The notes below the pieces were generated by a model. The model saw only the letters and a list, made by a program, of their open reading frames with translations, ran no database searches and had not been told where the DNA came from. Shown in pieces: positions 44,047-52,634 of a stretch of DNA of 64,000 nt. The stretch comes from Hydrotalea sandarakina (GTDB lineage Bacteria > Bacteroidota > Bacteroidia > Chitinophagales > Chitinophagaceae), in contig NZ_QKZV01000005.1 of assembly GCF_003254115.1 (NCBI RefSeq), positions 66,674-130,673 on the forward strand, in the 5' to 3' direction. Made by a program: the position numbers and the translations under genes. Numbering within the stretch: position 1 is the first letter of the stretch; every line of letters begins with the position of its first letter.

Positions 44047-45135
44047 ATGAAACCGTTGTATGTGCATCCCGATATTGCGTATGCCAAAACCATTGACACC
44101 GACTTTTATTTAAATCCCGCCTATTTTGAAGCTTCCAAAGAAAACATCTTTGCCCCTTCGTGGCAATACCTGGGCGAAACGGGTATGTTGAACGATAACA
44201 CAACGGTGTACCCTATTACATTGCTGCCCGACTATTTGCACGAGCCCTTAATCTTAACCCGCGACAATGCACAACAAATCCATTGCCTGAGCAATGTTTG
44301 CAACCACCGCGGCAATATATTGATACCTGCTGCCTGCAAGGCCAAACATTTGCGCTGTCAGTATCATGGCCGATTGTTTCAATTGGACGGACGTTTTATT
44401 TCCATGCCCGAATTTCAGGGAGTACAAAACTTTATTCCCGAAAACAATCATTTACCCGAACTGCCTTTGTACCGCTTGGGCAATTTATTATTTACGCAAT
44501 TAAAGCCCGGCCCCTCACCCGATACTTATTTTAAAGAAATGATGCAAAGGGTGTATTGGCTGCCCATTGACCAAATGGTGTATCGCCCCGATTTATCGGC
44601 CACCTATGAAGTAAATGCCCATTGGGCTTTGTATTGTGAAAATTATTTGGAAGGATTTCATATTCCCTTCGTGCATCCGCAATTGAATGCCATTTTAAAC
44701 TTTAAAGAATATACCACTGAAATATTCCCTTACAGCAACCTGCAGGTAGGTGTAGCCAAAGCCGGCGATGTTTGTTTTAATATACCGGCCGATGCCCCCG
44801 ATGCAGGCAAAGCCATTGCGGCCTATTACTTTTGGGTATTCCCGAACATGATGTTTAATTTTTATCCCTGGGGATTATCGTTGAATGTGGTTGAGCCGAA
44901 AACTCCATCGCACTGCACGGTTCGCTTTATTGCTTTTGTGTATGATGAAAGCAAATTAGGCAGTGGTGCCGGCAGTGGTTTAAATACCGTTGAAATGGAA
45001 GATGAAGCCGTGGTGCAGCAGGTACAAAAAGGCATTCGTTCACGCTTTTATCATCACGGGCGTTATTCCGTATTACACGAAAAAGGAACCCATCATTTTC
45101 ACCGTTTACTGGCGAATAGTTTTACCAACGCATAG
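44047..45135 (+). CDS. Rieske-type ring-hydroxylating oxygenase alpha subunit
   Basis: An oxygenase of 362 residues. The Rieske [2Fe-2S] ligands are Cys85/His87 (NVCNHRG) and Cys104/His107 (LRCQYHG). The mononuclear iron site is NYLEGFHIPFVH with His205 and His210; the usual bridging Asp between the two centres is Glu202. The C-terminal pattern FYHHGRYSVLHEKG and HFHRLLA is that of choline-monooxygenase-like members. The substrate is unknown, and no reductase or ferredoxin gene is adjacent. The following gene, 38 bases on, is an amino-acid permease, so the substrate may be an imported amine or amino acid (inference). Confidence 0.88.
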   Translation: MKPLYVHPDIAYAKTIDTDFYLNPAYFEASKENIFAPSWQYLGETGMLNDNTTVYPITLLPDYLHEPLILTRDNAQQIHCLSNVCNHRGNILIPAACKAKHLRCQYHGRLFQLDGRFISMPEFQGVQNFIPENNHLPELPLYRLGNLLFTQLKPGPSPDTYFKEMMQRVYWLPIDQMVYRPDLSATYEVNAHWALYCENYLEGFHIPFVHPQLNAILNFKEYTTEIFPYSNLQVGVAKAGDVCFNIPADAPDAGKAIAAYYFWVFPNMMFNFYPWGLSLNVVEPKTPSHCTVRFIAFVYDESKLGSGAGSGLNTVEMEDEAVVQQVQKGIRSRFYHHGRYSVLHEKGTHHFHRLLANSFTNA

Positions 45136-45173
45136 GCATTTCTGTAAACAGTACAACAACTTAAAACAACCGA

Positions 45174-46595
45174 ATGGCGCAATTAGCACGCACCCTGTCG
45201 TTTAAAACAGCCTTATCGCTGGTAGTAGGCGGCGTTATTGGATCGGGTATATTCATGAAACCGGCATTAATGGCCGGACAATTAGGTAATGCATGGCTAC
45301 TGCTGAGTGTATGGGTTGTGGCCGGATGCATTACGCTGTTTGGCGCATTAAGCAATGCCGAAGTGGCGGCCATGTTTCCCGAAACGGGGGGCCAATATGT
45401 ATTTTTTGAAAAAATGTACGGCAGGGGCTTTGCGTTTGTATATGGATGGGCGGCATTTGCCGTTTTTAATACCGCCGGCAATGCATCTATTGCATATGTA
45501 TTTGCCCAATATACCAACTATTTTATTCCTTTACCCGAATGCAATCCGGCCCTGGTAAAAGCCATTCACCTGAATATACCCTATGTAGGAAATATTTTTC
45601 CGTTAGACCATATTGGCGTTAAACTATTAACGATTGCCCTGGTATTGACACTGACCTACATTAACTACCACAGTGTAAAAGAAGGAGGTGCCATTCAACG
45701 CATCTTAACCGCATTAAAATCCGTTGCCATAGTATTGCTGATTGGGGGCATTTTGTTTTCCGGCAAAGGACATTGGCAAAATTTACAACATCCTTTAAAC
45801 AATGCACCCACCGGTTGGGCATTGGTAGGAGCTTATATGGCAGCATTAGCCGGTGCTTTTTGGGCTTACGACGGGTGGAACAATATTACGTTTGTAGCCG
45901 GCGAAATACAACATCCGCAACGCAATATTCCCCGCAGCTTATTCATGGGTTTATTGTTTTGCATGTTGGTGTATGCTTTGGTGAACTTAGCTTATTTGTA
46001 TGTTTTGCCTTTACCGACAATGGCACAATCGGGCTTTGTGGCTTCCGATGCCGCTGCTGCTGTTTGGGGTGCTGCCGGCGGCAGTATTATTGCCCTCATG
46101 ATTATTTTTTCCATTATCAGTACTACCAATGCCAATGTTTTGGCCACCGCCAGGGTAACCTATGCCATGGGCACCGAAAACAAGTTGTTTGCCCCTGCGG
46201 GAAAATTGCACCCCAAATACCGTACACCCGGCAATGCATTAATCACTAATGCCGCATGGACCATTTTATTAATCCTGAGCGGCTCGTTTGATATGCTGAC
46301 AGATATGTTGATTTTTGTGAGTTGGTTTTTTTACGGCATGAGTGTATTGGGCGTATTTATTTTAAGAAGTAAAATGCGCACTACGCCAAGGCCCTACCGT
46401 GTGTTTGGATATCCGTTAGTGCCCTTGTTATTTGTGGCCTTTGTAGCCTTCTTTCTGGTATCAACCCTTTATACCGATATACGCGATTATCAACTGGGAC
46501 GTACCCCTGTCATTAATTCGGTATTGGGCACCCTGATTACCGCCGTGGGTATTCCCGTTTACTTTTTATCGAATAAAAAAGATAACCAACGATAG
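45174..46595 (+). CDS. APC-family amino-acid permease
   Basis: Membrane transporter of 473 residues with about twelve helices. VVGGVIGSGIFMKPAL (17-32) is the unwound first-helix substrate motif of the APC superfamily, and GAFWAYDGWNNITFVAGEI is the helix-6 motif of the LAT/SLC7-like branch. It probably exchanges or imports neutral amino acids. It lies 38 bases after the Rieske oxygenase gene on the same strand, so the two may be co-transcribed. Confidence 0.9.
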   Translation: MAQLARTLSFKTALSLVVGGVIGSGIFMKPALMAGQLGNAWLLLSVWVVAGCITLFGALSNAEVAAMFPETGGQYVFFEKMYGRGFAFVYGWAAFAVFNTAGNASIAYVFAQYTNYFIPLPECNPALVKAIHLNIPYVGNIFPLDHIGVKLLTIALVLTLTYINYHSVKEGGAIQRILTALKSVAIVLLIGGILFSGKGHWQNLQHPLNNAPTGWALVGAYMAALAGAFWAYDGWNNITFVAGEIQHPQRNIPRSLFMGLLFCMLVYALVNLAYLYVLPLPTMAQSGFVASDAAAAVWGAAGGSIIALMIIFSIISTTNANVLATARVTYAMGTENKLFAPAGKLHPKYRTPGNALITNAAWTILLILSGSFDMLTDMLIFVSWFFYGMSVLGVFILRSKMRTTPRPYRVFGYPLVPLLFVAFVAFFLVSTLYTDIRDYQLGRTPVINSVLGTLITAVGIPVYFLSNKKDNQR

Positions 46596-46693
46596 ACTAT
46601 TGACGTAAAAAAAATCCCTGCAAGAGTTGCATCCGGCAACCTTACAGAGATGGTTAAAGTAGTAGCGTTTATGAGGCGACTTCAACGTATGTA

Positions 46694-47245
46694 TTACAAT
46701 TCCGCATATCGGTTTTCGGAAGGCAGGTAACCTTTGTTTTTTAAGATAACCCCCAGGCGTTGATAGAAAGCCGGATCGGAAGGTGTAACACTGGCCAGCC
46801 CATCTACATAGCGGTTATACAAACTGAACAGGGCTGCAATCAATACGGTATCATGCAATTCCATTTCAGTGGCACCGGCCGCTTTGGCGGTTGCTACCAT
46901 TTCGGGGGTAACATTTCTGCCGTTTTGTTGCACGGCACGGGCAATGGTTAATAAGGCCTTCATTTTATCGCTCACCTGCGCCGACTGTATATCTGTACAA
47001 ACCTGTTCAGCCAAAGGTTGATCCAACAGCATATCGGCAATGGCCGCATGTGCCGCTGTGCAGAAAGCGCATCCGTTGCCATTGGAAACAACCGTAGCAA
47101 TCAATTCCCTTTCCCCTTCGGTTAAAGTTGATGGCCCACGGAGTAGTATTTGTGTAAGTTCGCGAATGGGTTGTGCCGTATCTTTTCTATAATCGAGCAA
47201 ACCCGTAATGCCGGGTAACTTTTCGCTGAGTGTAATATAGGGCAT
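46694..47245 (-). CDS. AhpD-like carboxymuconolactone decarboxylase-family protein, copy 2
   Basis: A helical protein of about 183 residues with the redox motif CAFCTAAH (Cys59, Cys62, His66), typical of AhpD-like peroxidase-related proteins. These use the CxxC pair to reduce peroxides or to feed electrons to a partner peroxidase (family knowledge). I start at 47245 (MPYITLSEKL), since a longer frame from 47275 overlaps the upstream paralogue. It is about 10 bases downstream of that paralogue, a clear tandem duplication. Confidence 0.88.
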   Translation of the reverse strand: MPYITLSEKLPGITGLLDYRKDTAQPIRELTQILLRGPSTLTEGERELIATVVSNGNGCAFCTAAHAAIADMLLDQPLAEQVCTDIQSAQVSDKMKALLTIARAVQQNGRNVTPEMVATAKAAGATEMELHDTVLIAALFSLYNRYVDGLASVTPSDPAFYQRLGVILKNKGYLPSENRYAEL

Positions 47246-47255
47246 GGTAGTAAGA

Positions 47256-47822
47256 TTAATGTGATGAAACAACAAAGGGTTTGGTCATGTAGCCTTCTTC
47301 GGCCCGTTGTTTACCGATGGCATCGTACACGGCAGGATCATCGGGTGCCCAGGTAGCCAATCCGTCAACATACCGATTGAACATACAAAAGGCTGCGGCA
47401 ATTAATACGGCATCATGAATTTCTTTATCGGTTGCACCGGCTTGTTTGGCGTGATCAATATCGGCCTTGGTTACATTTTTACCGCTTTGCTGCACTTTTG
47501 CAGCAATAGCCAATAAAGCCTTCATCTTATCGCTCAATTCCGCCTCCTGCACGTTGAGTTGCAAAATATTATTCACCAAACCGGCATTACCGCCCAATTG
47601 AAATTTGGCAATGGCACCATGGGTGGTGGCACAATATTTACACTCGTTTAACCGCGAAGTATATGTGGCAATCAATTCCCTTTCACCCGGCGTTAGGGTT
47701 GAAGTATTTTTATCATGCAATAAGGTTTGAACCAGGTGGTTGAGTGGTTCTGCAGTAACAGGGCTATACATGAATAAACTGCGGATACCGGGATAGCCTT
47801 CCGGCAATGGAATGTGTGGCAT
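47256..47822 (-). CDS. AhpD-like carboxymuconolactone decarboxylase-family protein, copy 1
   Basis: A paralogue of its downstream neighbour, about 188 residues, with CKYCATTH (Cys61, Cys64, His68) and the same GERELIATY helix before the motif. Both copies end with the RYVDGLA sequence and a variable tail. Having two intact but clearly diverged copies suggests a hetero-oligomer or two partners. The start is MPHIPLPEGY at 47822. Confidence 0.88.
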   Translation of the reverse strand: MPHIPLPEGYPGIRSLFMYSPVTAEPLNHLVQTLLHDKNTSTLTPGERELIATYTSRLNECKYCATTHGAIAKFQLGGNAGLVNNILQLNVQEAELSDKMKALLAIAAKVQQSGKNVTKADIDHAKQAGATDKEIHDAVLIAAAFCMFNRYVDGLATWAPDDPAVYDAIGKQRAEEGYMTKPFVVSSH

Positions 47823-47924
47823 GGCAAACAATTTTTAAGTAAAGTAAGGTAGTGGTTTCCTTGTTTACGCTGCTGCCGTCGGTACGATTTAAGGAAATTT
47901 TAAATTCCTTACCCGGGGGTGTCC

Positions 47925-47946
47925 ATGCTTATTGCAAGCATTTTTT
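47925..47946 (+). terminator. Orphan plus-strand terminator-like hairpin
   Basis: ATGCTT (47925-47930) and AAGCAT (47936-47941) form a 6-bp stem with a 5-base loop followed by a T-run. No plus-strand gene precedes it: both flanking genes are on the minus strand. A nearby perfect inverted repeat (TAAGGAA at 47890 and TTCCTTA at 47905) lies just before it. Confidence 0.4.
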
Positions 47947-47991
47947 AAGTCTGCACAATGATATTTTTTTATTGCTGCACACCTATAACGG

Positions 47992-49146
47992 TTATACCTT
48001 TATGTAAATCTTCTTTTTATCCATCAGGTACACTATGAACCAGTAAAAAGCAATTAAAATAAGGGCATATACCAATGAGCCCACCCGTTCATCTACACTA
48101 ATGGGTTTACAAATGGTTTGGTATAGCCACCCGAAGGGAGAAACATACTTCGGCAAGCCCTCATCGTTGGTACCATCGGGAATATGAATTAAGCCGAGTA
48201 TTCTGGGCAAAAAACCGCTGAATACAAATATGAATAAGGGATTCTTGCCAAACACATCGAAGAAGCGGCTCCAGGCACCTTTGTATGCTTTGAATTCAAT
48301 AGCATAAATAAGGATACCCAATGTAGCCATGGCCAATCCGCTGGTATAAACGACATAACTGCTGGTCCATATTTTTTTGTTAATGGGAAATACCATGTCC
48401 CAAATATAGCCCGTTACCATTAATATTAGTGCCATGACCAACAGATTAGCCAGCATTTCAAAATGCTTTCCTTTTTGTTGAATGTATTGCCCCGTTAAGA
48501 AACCAATAATTACCTGTACTACGGCACCGGGTGTGCTGGACAATCCTTCCGGATCAAAAGGAACGCCTTCGCCCTTGTACACATGATTAATGCCAAACAA
48601 ATGAATATCGAACTGTGTACCCCAGAATCCTTGCAGGCTTAAGGGATCGCCGGGTGCACCTGCCAAAAAGGTAAAAGCCCAATATACCAATAAAATAATG
48701 CACCCTATTACAAAAGCACCGCGGGGTTTGGCATAATAAATAATAAGCGCCGCCAATAAATAACTAACGGCTATGCGTTGCAGTACCCCCATAATGCGTA
48801 CTTGCTGAAAACCTTTCACCACCAAATGTCCATCGTTCCATTGTACAAAGGGACTCCAGTTAAGCAATAAGCCAATCACAAAAATGAGAACAGCCCGTTT
48901 CACCACTTTCTTTAAAAAATAAGCATTCCCTTTTTCCTCGAAGGAAGGCAACACAAAAGAAAAGGCATTCCCTACGGCAAACAGGAAAAAAGGAAACACC
49001 AAATCGGTGGGGGTACAGCCATGCCAGGGAGCATGTTCCAGTGGTGTGAAAATGTGTTCCCATGAGCCCGGGTTGTTCACCAAAATCATCAGTGCCACGG
49101 TAGCGCCCCGAAACACATCGAGCGAATAATAGCGTTGTTTAACCAT
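47992..49146 (-). CDS. DUF5009/NagX-like membrane acyltransferase
   Basis: A membrane protein of 384 residues with about ten helices. The start RYYSLDVFRGATVALMILVN and the loop HGCTPTDLVFPFFLFAVG are hallmarks of the heparan-alpha-glucosaminide N-acetyltransferase-like (HGSNAT/NagX, DUF5009) family. The conserved His in HGCTPTD corresponds to the catalytic His of HGSNAT. It probably transfers acetyl across the membrane to an amino sugar, but the bacterial substrate is not established. It stands alone. Confidence 0.88.
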   Translation of the reverse strand: MVKQRYYSLDVFRGATVALMILVNNPGSWEHIFTPLEHAPWHGCTPTDLVFPFFLFAVGNAFSFVLPSFEEKGNAYFLKKVVKRAVLIFVIGLLLNWSPFVQWNDGHLVVKGFQQVRIMGVLQRIAVSYLLAALIIYYAKPRGAFVIGCIILLVYWAFTFLAGAPGDPLSLQGFWGTQFDIHLFGINHVYKGEGVPFDPEGLSSTPGAVVQVIIGFLTGQYIQQKGKHFEMLANLLVMALILMVTGYIWDMVFPINKKIWTSSYVVYTSGLAMATLGILIYAIEFKAYKGAWSRFFDVFGKNPLFIFVFSGFLPRILGLIHIPDGTNDEGLPKYVSPFGWLYQTICKPISVDERVGSLVYALILIAFYWFIVYLMDKKKIYIKV

Positions 49147-49323
49147 ATGGGGGTGTTTGCGAAAACGTTAAATTAAGGAAAAGCCAGTAATTAGCAACAG
49201 GAATACGAATAATTGTGTAACAAAAAAATAAGATGAAGTAATTATTATATACAATTTTTGTAACAATCGTTTACTCGAATCAGCATGAGGCAAGCCAATC
49301 ATATACAGTTGACACGCAAGCAT

Positions 49324-49351
49324 AAAAAAGGCTGCCCGAGGACAGCCGTTT
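49324..49351 (-). terminator. Intrinsic terminator of rng
   Basis: On the minus strand GGCTGTC (49347-49341) pairs with GGCAGCC (49336-49330) around CTCG, with one G-U pair, and is followed by a T-run. It lies about 20 bases after the rng stop. Confidence 0.85.
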
Positions 49352-49371
49352 TCATGGGAATTAGGATTGAT

Positions 49372-50922
49372 TTAGAACTTAATTTCCTCTTCGTTTTCAT
49401 CGAAGAAATGGTATTCAATAAAGCTGTAATTATTATTGGGCAATACTTTCAGCTTAATGGCAAATTTCTTTTTCCATTTTTTTACTATGTTGGTAAACCA
49501 TCCTTTGGTTAAATAGGCATATACAATGGGATGAACGTGCAATTCAATTTGGCGATGGCCATGGTTTACCAGGTATTGCAGGCGCTTTTCCATTTCATCT
49601 TCCAACAAAATAGAAGGCGTAACCATGCCGGTACCACCGCAGGTGGGGCAGATTTCCGAAGTGTTGATATTTACTTCGGGACGCATGCGCTGACGGGTAA
49701 TTTGCATTAAGCCGAATTTCGATATAGGCAATACGGCATGTTTTGCCCGGTCGTTTTTCATGTATTCTTCCATGGCATCTTGCAGCTTGCGCTTATTATC
49801 GGGCAATTTCATATCAATGAAATCAATAACGATAATACCACCAATATCACGCAGGCGCAATTGGCGGGCAATTTCTTCGGCCGCTTCCAAATTGGTTTGC
49901 AGGGCATTTTCTTCCTGATTATTGCTAACACTTTTGTAGCCGCTGTTTACATCAATTACATGCAGGGCTTCGGTATGTTCAATAATTAAATAAGCGCCGC
50001 TGGGCAGGTTCACTGTTTTGCCAAACGAGCCTTTTACTTGCTTGGTAACTCCATATTGGTCGAATATGGGTAAGGGGCCGTTATAGTAGGTTACAATATC
50101 GACTTTGTCGGGTGCAATTTTTTGAATATAAGCTTTGGTATCGTTGTAAATATTTTTATCGTTAATTACTACGCGATTAAAATCAACCGTTAGCAAATCG
50201 CGCAGCATGCTGGTGGTTTTATCCTGCTCGCTCATAATTTTGGCAGGAGGCACGGCACCCTTTAAATTCAGTTGAATTTGTTTCCAGTTTTCGGTAAGGG
50301 CAATAAGGTCCTGGTGCAATTCAGCGGTAGATTTACCCTCGGCAGCGGTACGCACAATAACGCCAAAGTTTTTAGGGCGAATGGCTTCTACAATTTTTTG
50401 GAGGCGCTTGCGCTCTTCGGCCGAATGAATTTTTTTGGAAACGGCTACAATTTCATTAAACGGGGTTAATACCACAAAGCGACCGGGCAAGCTGATTTCA
50501 CAACTCAGGCGGGGGCCTTTGGCCGCAATGGGTTCTTTTAAAATTTGCACCAAAACACTGGGTTTGCCATTCAGCACCTCATTAATTTTACCGGTTTTAA
50601 CAATTTCCGGTTCTACATTGAAGTTACTGAAATCGAAAGGTGTTTCCCCTTTATCGTGAATAGCCATTTGGGTAAACTTCAACAAAGAGCGGGCATAGGG
50701 CGACAGATCGGTGTAATGCAGGAAAGCATCTTTTTCAAACCCCACATCAATAAAAGCGGCATTGAGGCCGGGGATTAATTTTTTTACCTTCCCTAAATAT
50801 AAATCGCCCACGGCAAAATTAGCATCGGCCTTTTCCGTGTGTAACTCAACCAGTTTTTTATCTTCCAGCAAAGCAATTTCAACTCCACCGGGCGAAACAT
50901 TAATAATTAATTCTTTGTTCAC
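49372..50922 (-). CDS. rng: Ribonuclease G/E family endoribonuclease
   Basis: Endoribonuclease of about 516 residues for mRNA decay and rRNA processing. An S1-like domain (VGDLYLGKVKKLIPGLNAAF) is followed by the catalytic core with VIDVNSG and IVIDFIDM (metal-binding Asp) and the zinc-link CPTCGGTG. The length matches RNase G without the long RNase E tail. I choose the GTG at 50922 (reading MNKELIINV) because the family begins with this sequence; the ATG at 50979 would add 19 non-conserved residues. It follows HU, TPR and COX24 genes in the same direction. Confidence 0.94.
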   Translation of the reverse strand: MNKELIINVSPGGVEIALLEDKKLVELHTEKADANFAVGDLYLGKVKKLIPGLNAAFIDVGFEKDAFLHYTDLSPYARSLLKFTQMAIHDKGETPFDFSNFNVEPEIVKTGKINEVLNGKPSVLVQILKEPIAAKGPRLSCEISLPGRFVVLTPFNEIVAVSKKIHSAEERKRLQKIVEAIRPKNFGVIVRTAAEGKSTAELHQDLIALTENWKQIQLNLKGAVPPAKIMSEQDKTTSMLRDLLTVDFNRVVINDKNIYNDTKAYIQKIAPDKVDIVTYYNGPLPIFDQYGVTKQVKGSFGKTVNLPSGAYLIIEHTEALHVIDVNSGYKSVSNNQEENALQTNLEAAEEIARQLRLRDIGGIIVIDFIDMKLPDNKRKLQDAMEEYMKNDRAKHAVLPISKFGLMQITRQRMRPEVNINTSEICPTCGGTGMVTPSILLEDEMEKRLQYLVNHGHRQIELHVHPIVYAYLTKGWFTNIVKKWKKKFAIKLKVLPNNNYSFIEYHFFDENEEEIKF

Positions 50923-51073
50923 AAATGTTGCAACTTTATAGATACACAATAGTGCACACTGCCATAGAAAGCAGGGCATTAAGAGTAATCACGCATGTAT
51001 TTACCCAAAGGGAAGGAAAAGGTAAAGTTGCAGCAATGAAAGGCGCGGCAAATACACGTTGTGAAACCAAGGA

Positions 51074-51104
51074 AAGGCCTCCGGTAGAAACCAACGGAGA
51101 CCTT
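51074..51104 (-). terminator. Hairpin downstream of the HU-TPR-COX24 run
   Basis: On the minus strand AAGGTCTCCG (51104-51095) pairs with CGGAGGCCTT (51083-51074) with one mismatch, followed by a short T-rich stretch. It may end or attenuate transcription before rng. Confidence 0.45.
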
Positions 51105-51131
51105 AACAAATAAAGTAACCTGTAAAGAATA

Positions 51132-51227
51132 CTACTTATTCTTTTTCTTATGACGGTTTTTTCTTAAACGTTTTTTACGTTTGTGGGTAGCAATTTTATG
51201 ACGTTTTCTTTTCTTACCACAAGGCAT
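51132..51227 (-). CDS. AURKAIP1/COX24-domain small basic protein
   Basis: A 31-residue protein, MPCGKKRKRHKIATHKRKKR and then LRKNRHKKKNK. It is nearly all Lys/Arg/His and matches the short AURKAIP1/COX24 proteins annotated throughout Bacteroidota, which are related to a mitochondrial small-subunit ribosomal protein (mS38). A role as ribosome-associated protein in the 30S subunit is therefore likely. It is too short for most gene finders. It sits 28 bases after the TPR gene and upstream of rng. Confidence 0.85.
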   Translation of the reverse strand: MPCGKKRKRHKIATHKRKKRLRKNRHKKKNK

Positions 51228-51255
51228 ACGCTGTCTGATTTTTTTGTTTAATAAT

Positions 51256-52125
51256 TTATTTTAGTTCGTTAATACGCTTGTCAATTTCTTTTTTAATGGC
51301 ATCGTTGTTAATCATGTTCTTGGCTGTTTCGTACCAATGAATAGCATTGGCTTTATCGCCATGCATATCGTAGGTTTCGGCCAGTTGAAAAATGGCTTCC
51401 AAATTATGGGGGTCTTTGCGAACAATGAACTGAAACCGTTCAATGGCTTTATCTAATTGACCGCTTTTTTTACCACCCAAGCCCAATACCATTTGTGCAT
51501 ACAGGTTATTGGAATCTTTTTGTGCAATTTCCCGAACGGGTAAAATACCCTGCATAGGGTTATCGGAAATATTGCCAAACATATAACAAGCCCCCAGTCC
51601 AATTTTACTGGAATCGTTATTGGGATTCAATACCAATGCCTTATCTAAAAGATCTTTTGCGTTTTCGGCCAACCAGTGTTGCATGGCCGGATTATTCTCT
51701 GTCAGCAGGTTATCTACAAACAGTTGGGCGGCAAATGTGAGACTTTTTTCGGAATTCTCCAACTTAGCTGCTTGTGCCATATAATAGGCATACGGTTCAA
51801 ATACATGGGCTGAATCTTTCCAAAAGCGGGCTAACTGATGATAAACGTGAATTTGCTGGTCTTTTACGTCGCCGCGGGTAACGGCATTTTCCAACGATAA
51901 AACACGTTGATTTTGTTCGGGCGTAAGCTGCTGACGAGCTTTTTGCAATATATCGGCAAAATGAATGGCAGGGGGCGCTCCGGCATCCTGCTGCGCCATG
52001 GGTGCCTGATTAGCTGCCGATTTGGGAGCAGTAACCTTACCAAATACGAATAACAACACAACCGCCACCACCGAAGCAATGACTAATACAATTTGACTTT
52101 TTTTCACACGCTCAATTTTGCGCAA
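51256..52125 (-). CDS. Membrane-anchored TPR protein
   Basis: A protein of 289 residues with one N-terminal membrane helix (about 11-29, QIVLVIASVVAVVLLFVFG) followed by a periplasmic region of TPR-type helical repeats (for example LDKAIERFQFIVRKDPHNLE and AIFQLAETYDMHGDKANAIH). TPRs bind partner proteins; none can be named. It begins 2 bases after the HU gene, so the two are co-transcribed, a gene order I recall as frequent in Bacteroidota. Confidence 0.87.
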   Translation of the reverse strand: MRKIERVKKSQIVLVIASVVAVVLLFVFGKVTAPKSAANQAPMAQQDAGAPPAIHFADILQKARQQLTPEQNQRVLSLENAVTRGDVKDQQIHVYHQLARFWKDSAHVFEPYAYYMAQAAKLENSEKSLTFAAQLFVDNLLTENNPAMQHWLAENAKDLLDKALVLNPNNDSSKIGLGACYMFGNISDNPMQGILPVREIAQKDSNNLYAQMVLGLGGKKSGQLDKAIERFQFIVRKDPHNLEAIFQLAETYDMHGDKANAIHWYETAKNMINNDAIKKEIDKRINELK

Positions 52126-52127
52126 AG

Positions 52128-52418
52128 TTATTCCGACTTGAGCTTGGAACGCACTTCTTCCATAAATTCTTTTGCAGGCTTAAAGGCGGGAACAAAATGT
52201 TCAGGTATTTCTACAATGGTATTGTATTTAATATTGCGACCAATTTTTGCTGCTCTTTTTTTGGTAACAAAGCTGCCAAAACCCCGAATATAGATATTTC
52301 GGCCGGCTGCCAAATTGGTCTTAATTTCTCCTAACATGGTTTCCAAAGTAACCAGTACATCAACTTTTGGGATGCCGGTTTTTTCTGAAATAACATTAAT
52401 GAGATCTGATTTTCTCAT
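52128..52418 (-). CDS. HU/IHF-family DNA-binding protein
   Basis: A 96-residue nucleoid protein with the HU fold: KSDLINVISEKTGIPK forms the N-terminal helices, NIYIRGFGSF the core strand, and GRNIKYNTIVEIPEHFVPAF the DNA-binding arm with the intercalating proline. It bends DNA and may regulate its own operon. It is divergent from mutY with a 216-base spacer and heads the HU-TPR-COX24-rng run. Confidence 0.93.
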   Translation of the reverse strand: MRKSDLINVISEKTGIPKVDVLVTLETMLGEIKTNLAAGRNIYIRGFGSFVTKKRAAKIGRNIKYNTIVEIPEHFVPAFKPAKEFMEEVRSKLKSE

Positions 52419-52514
52419 AAAAAAGCTTTTCGGGTGAACATTACTTTAAAATTAAAACAAAAAATGGGTTTTGCAAGAAAATACAAAAAAATAATACATA
52501 TTAGTGACTGATTG

Positions 52515-52522
52515 CAAAGATA
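52515..52522 (-). promoter_or_regulatory. Possible -7 box of the HU gene
   Basis: TATCTTTG on the minus strand matches TAnnTTTG about 97 bases upstream of the HU start. No TTG lies at the proper -33 distance, so the call is weak. Confidence 0.35.
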
Positions 52523-52634
52523 TTTATAAGTTGTCGATTTACATAATATTGCAATTTTCCGCAAACACACCCTTTTTTCCTGCAACAAATGGCCTGATGG
52601 TTAAATGCCGATTTTAAGGCATATTTGCTGCTGT

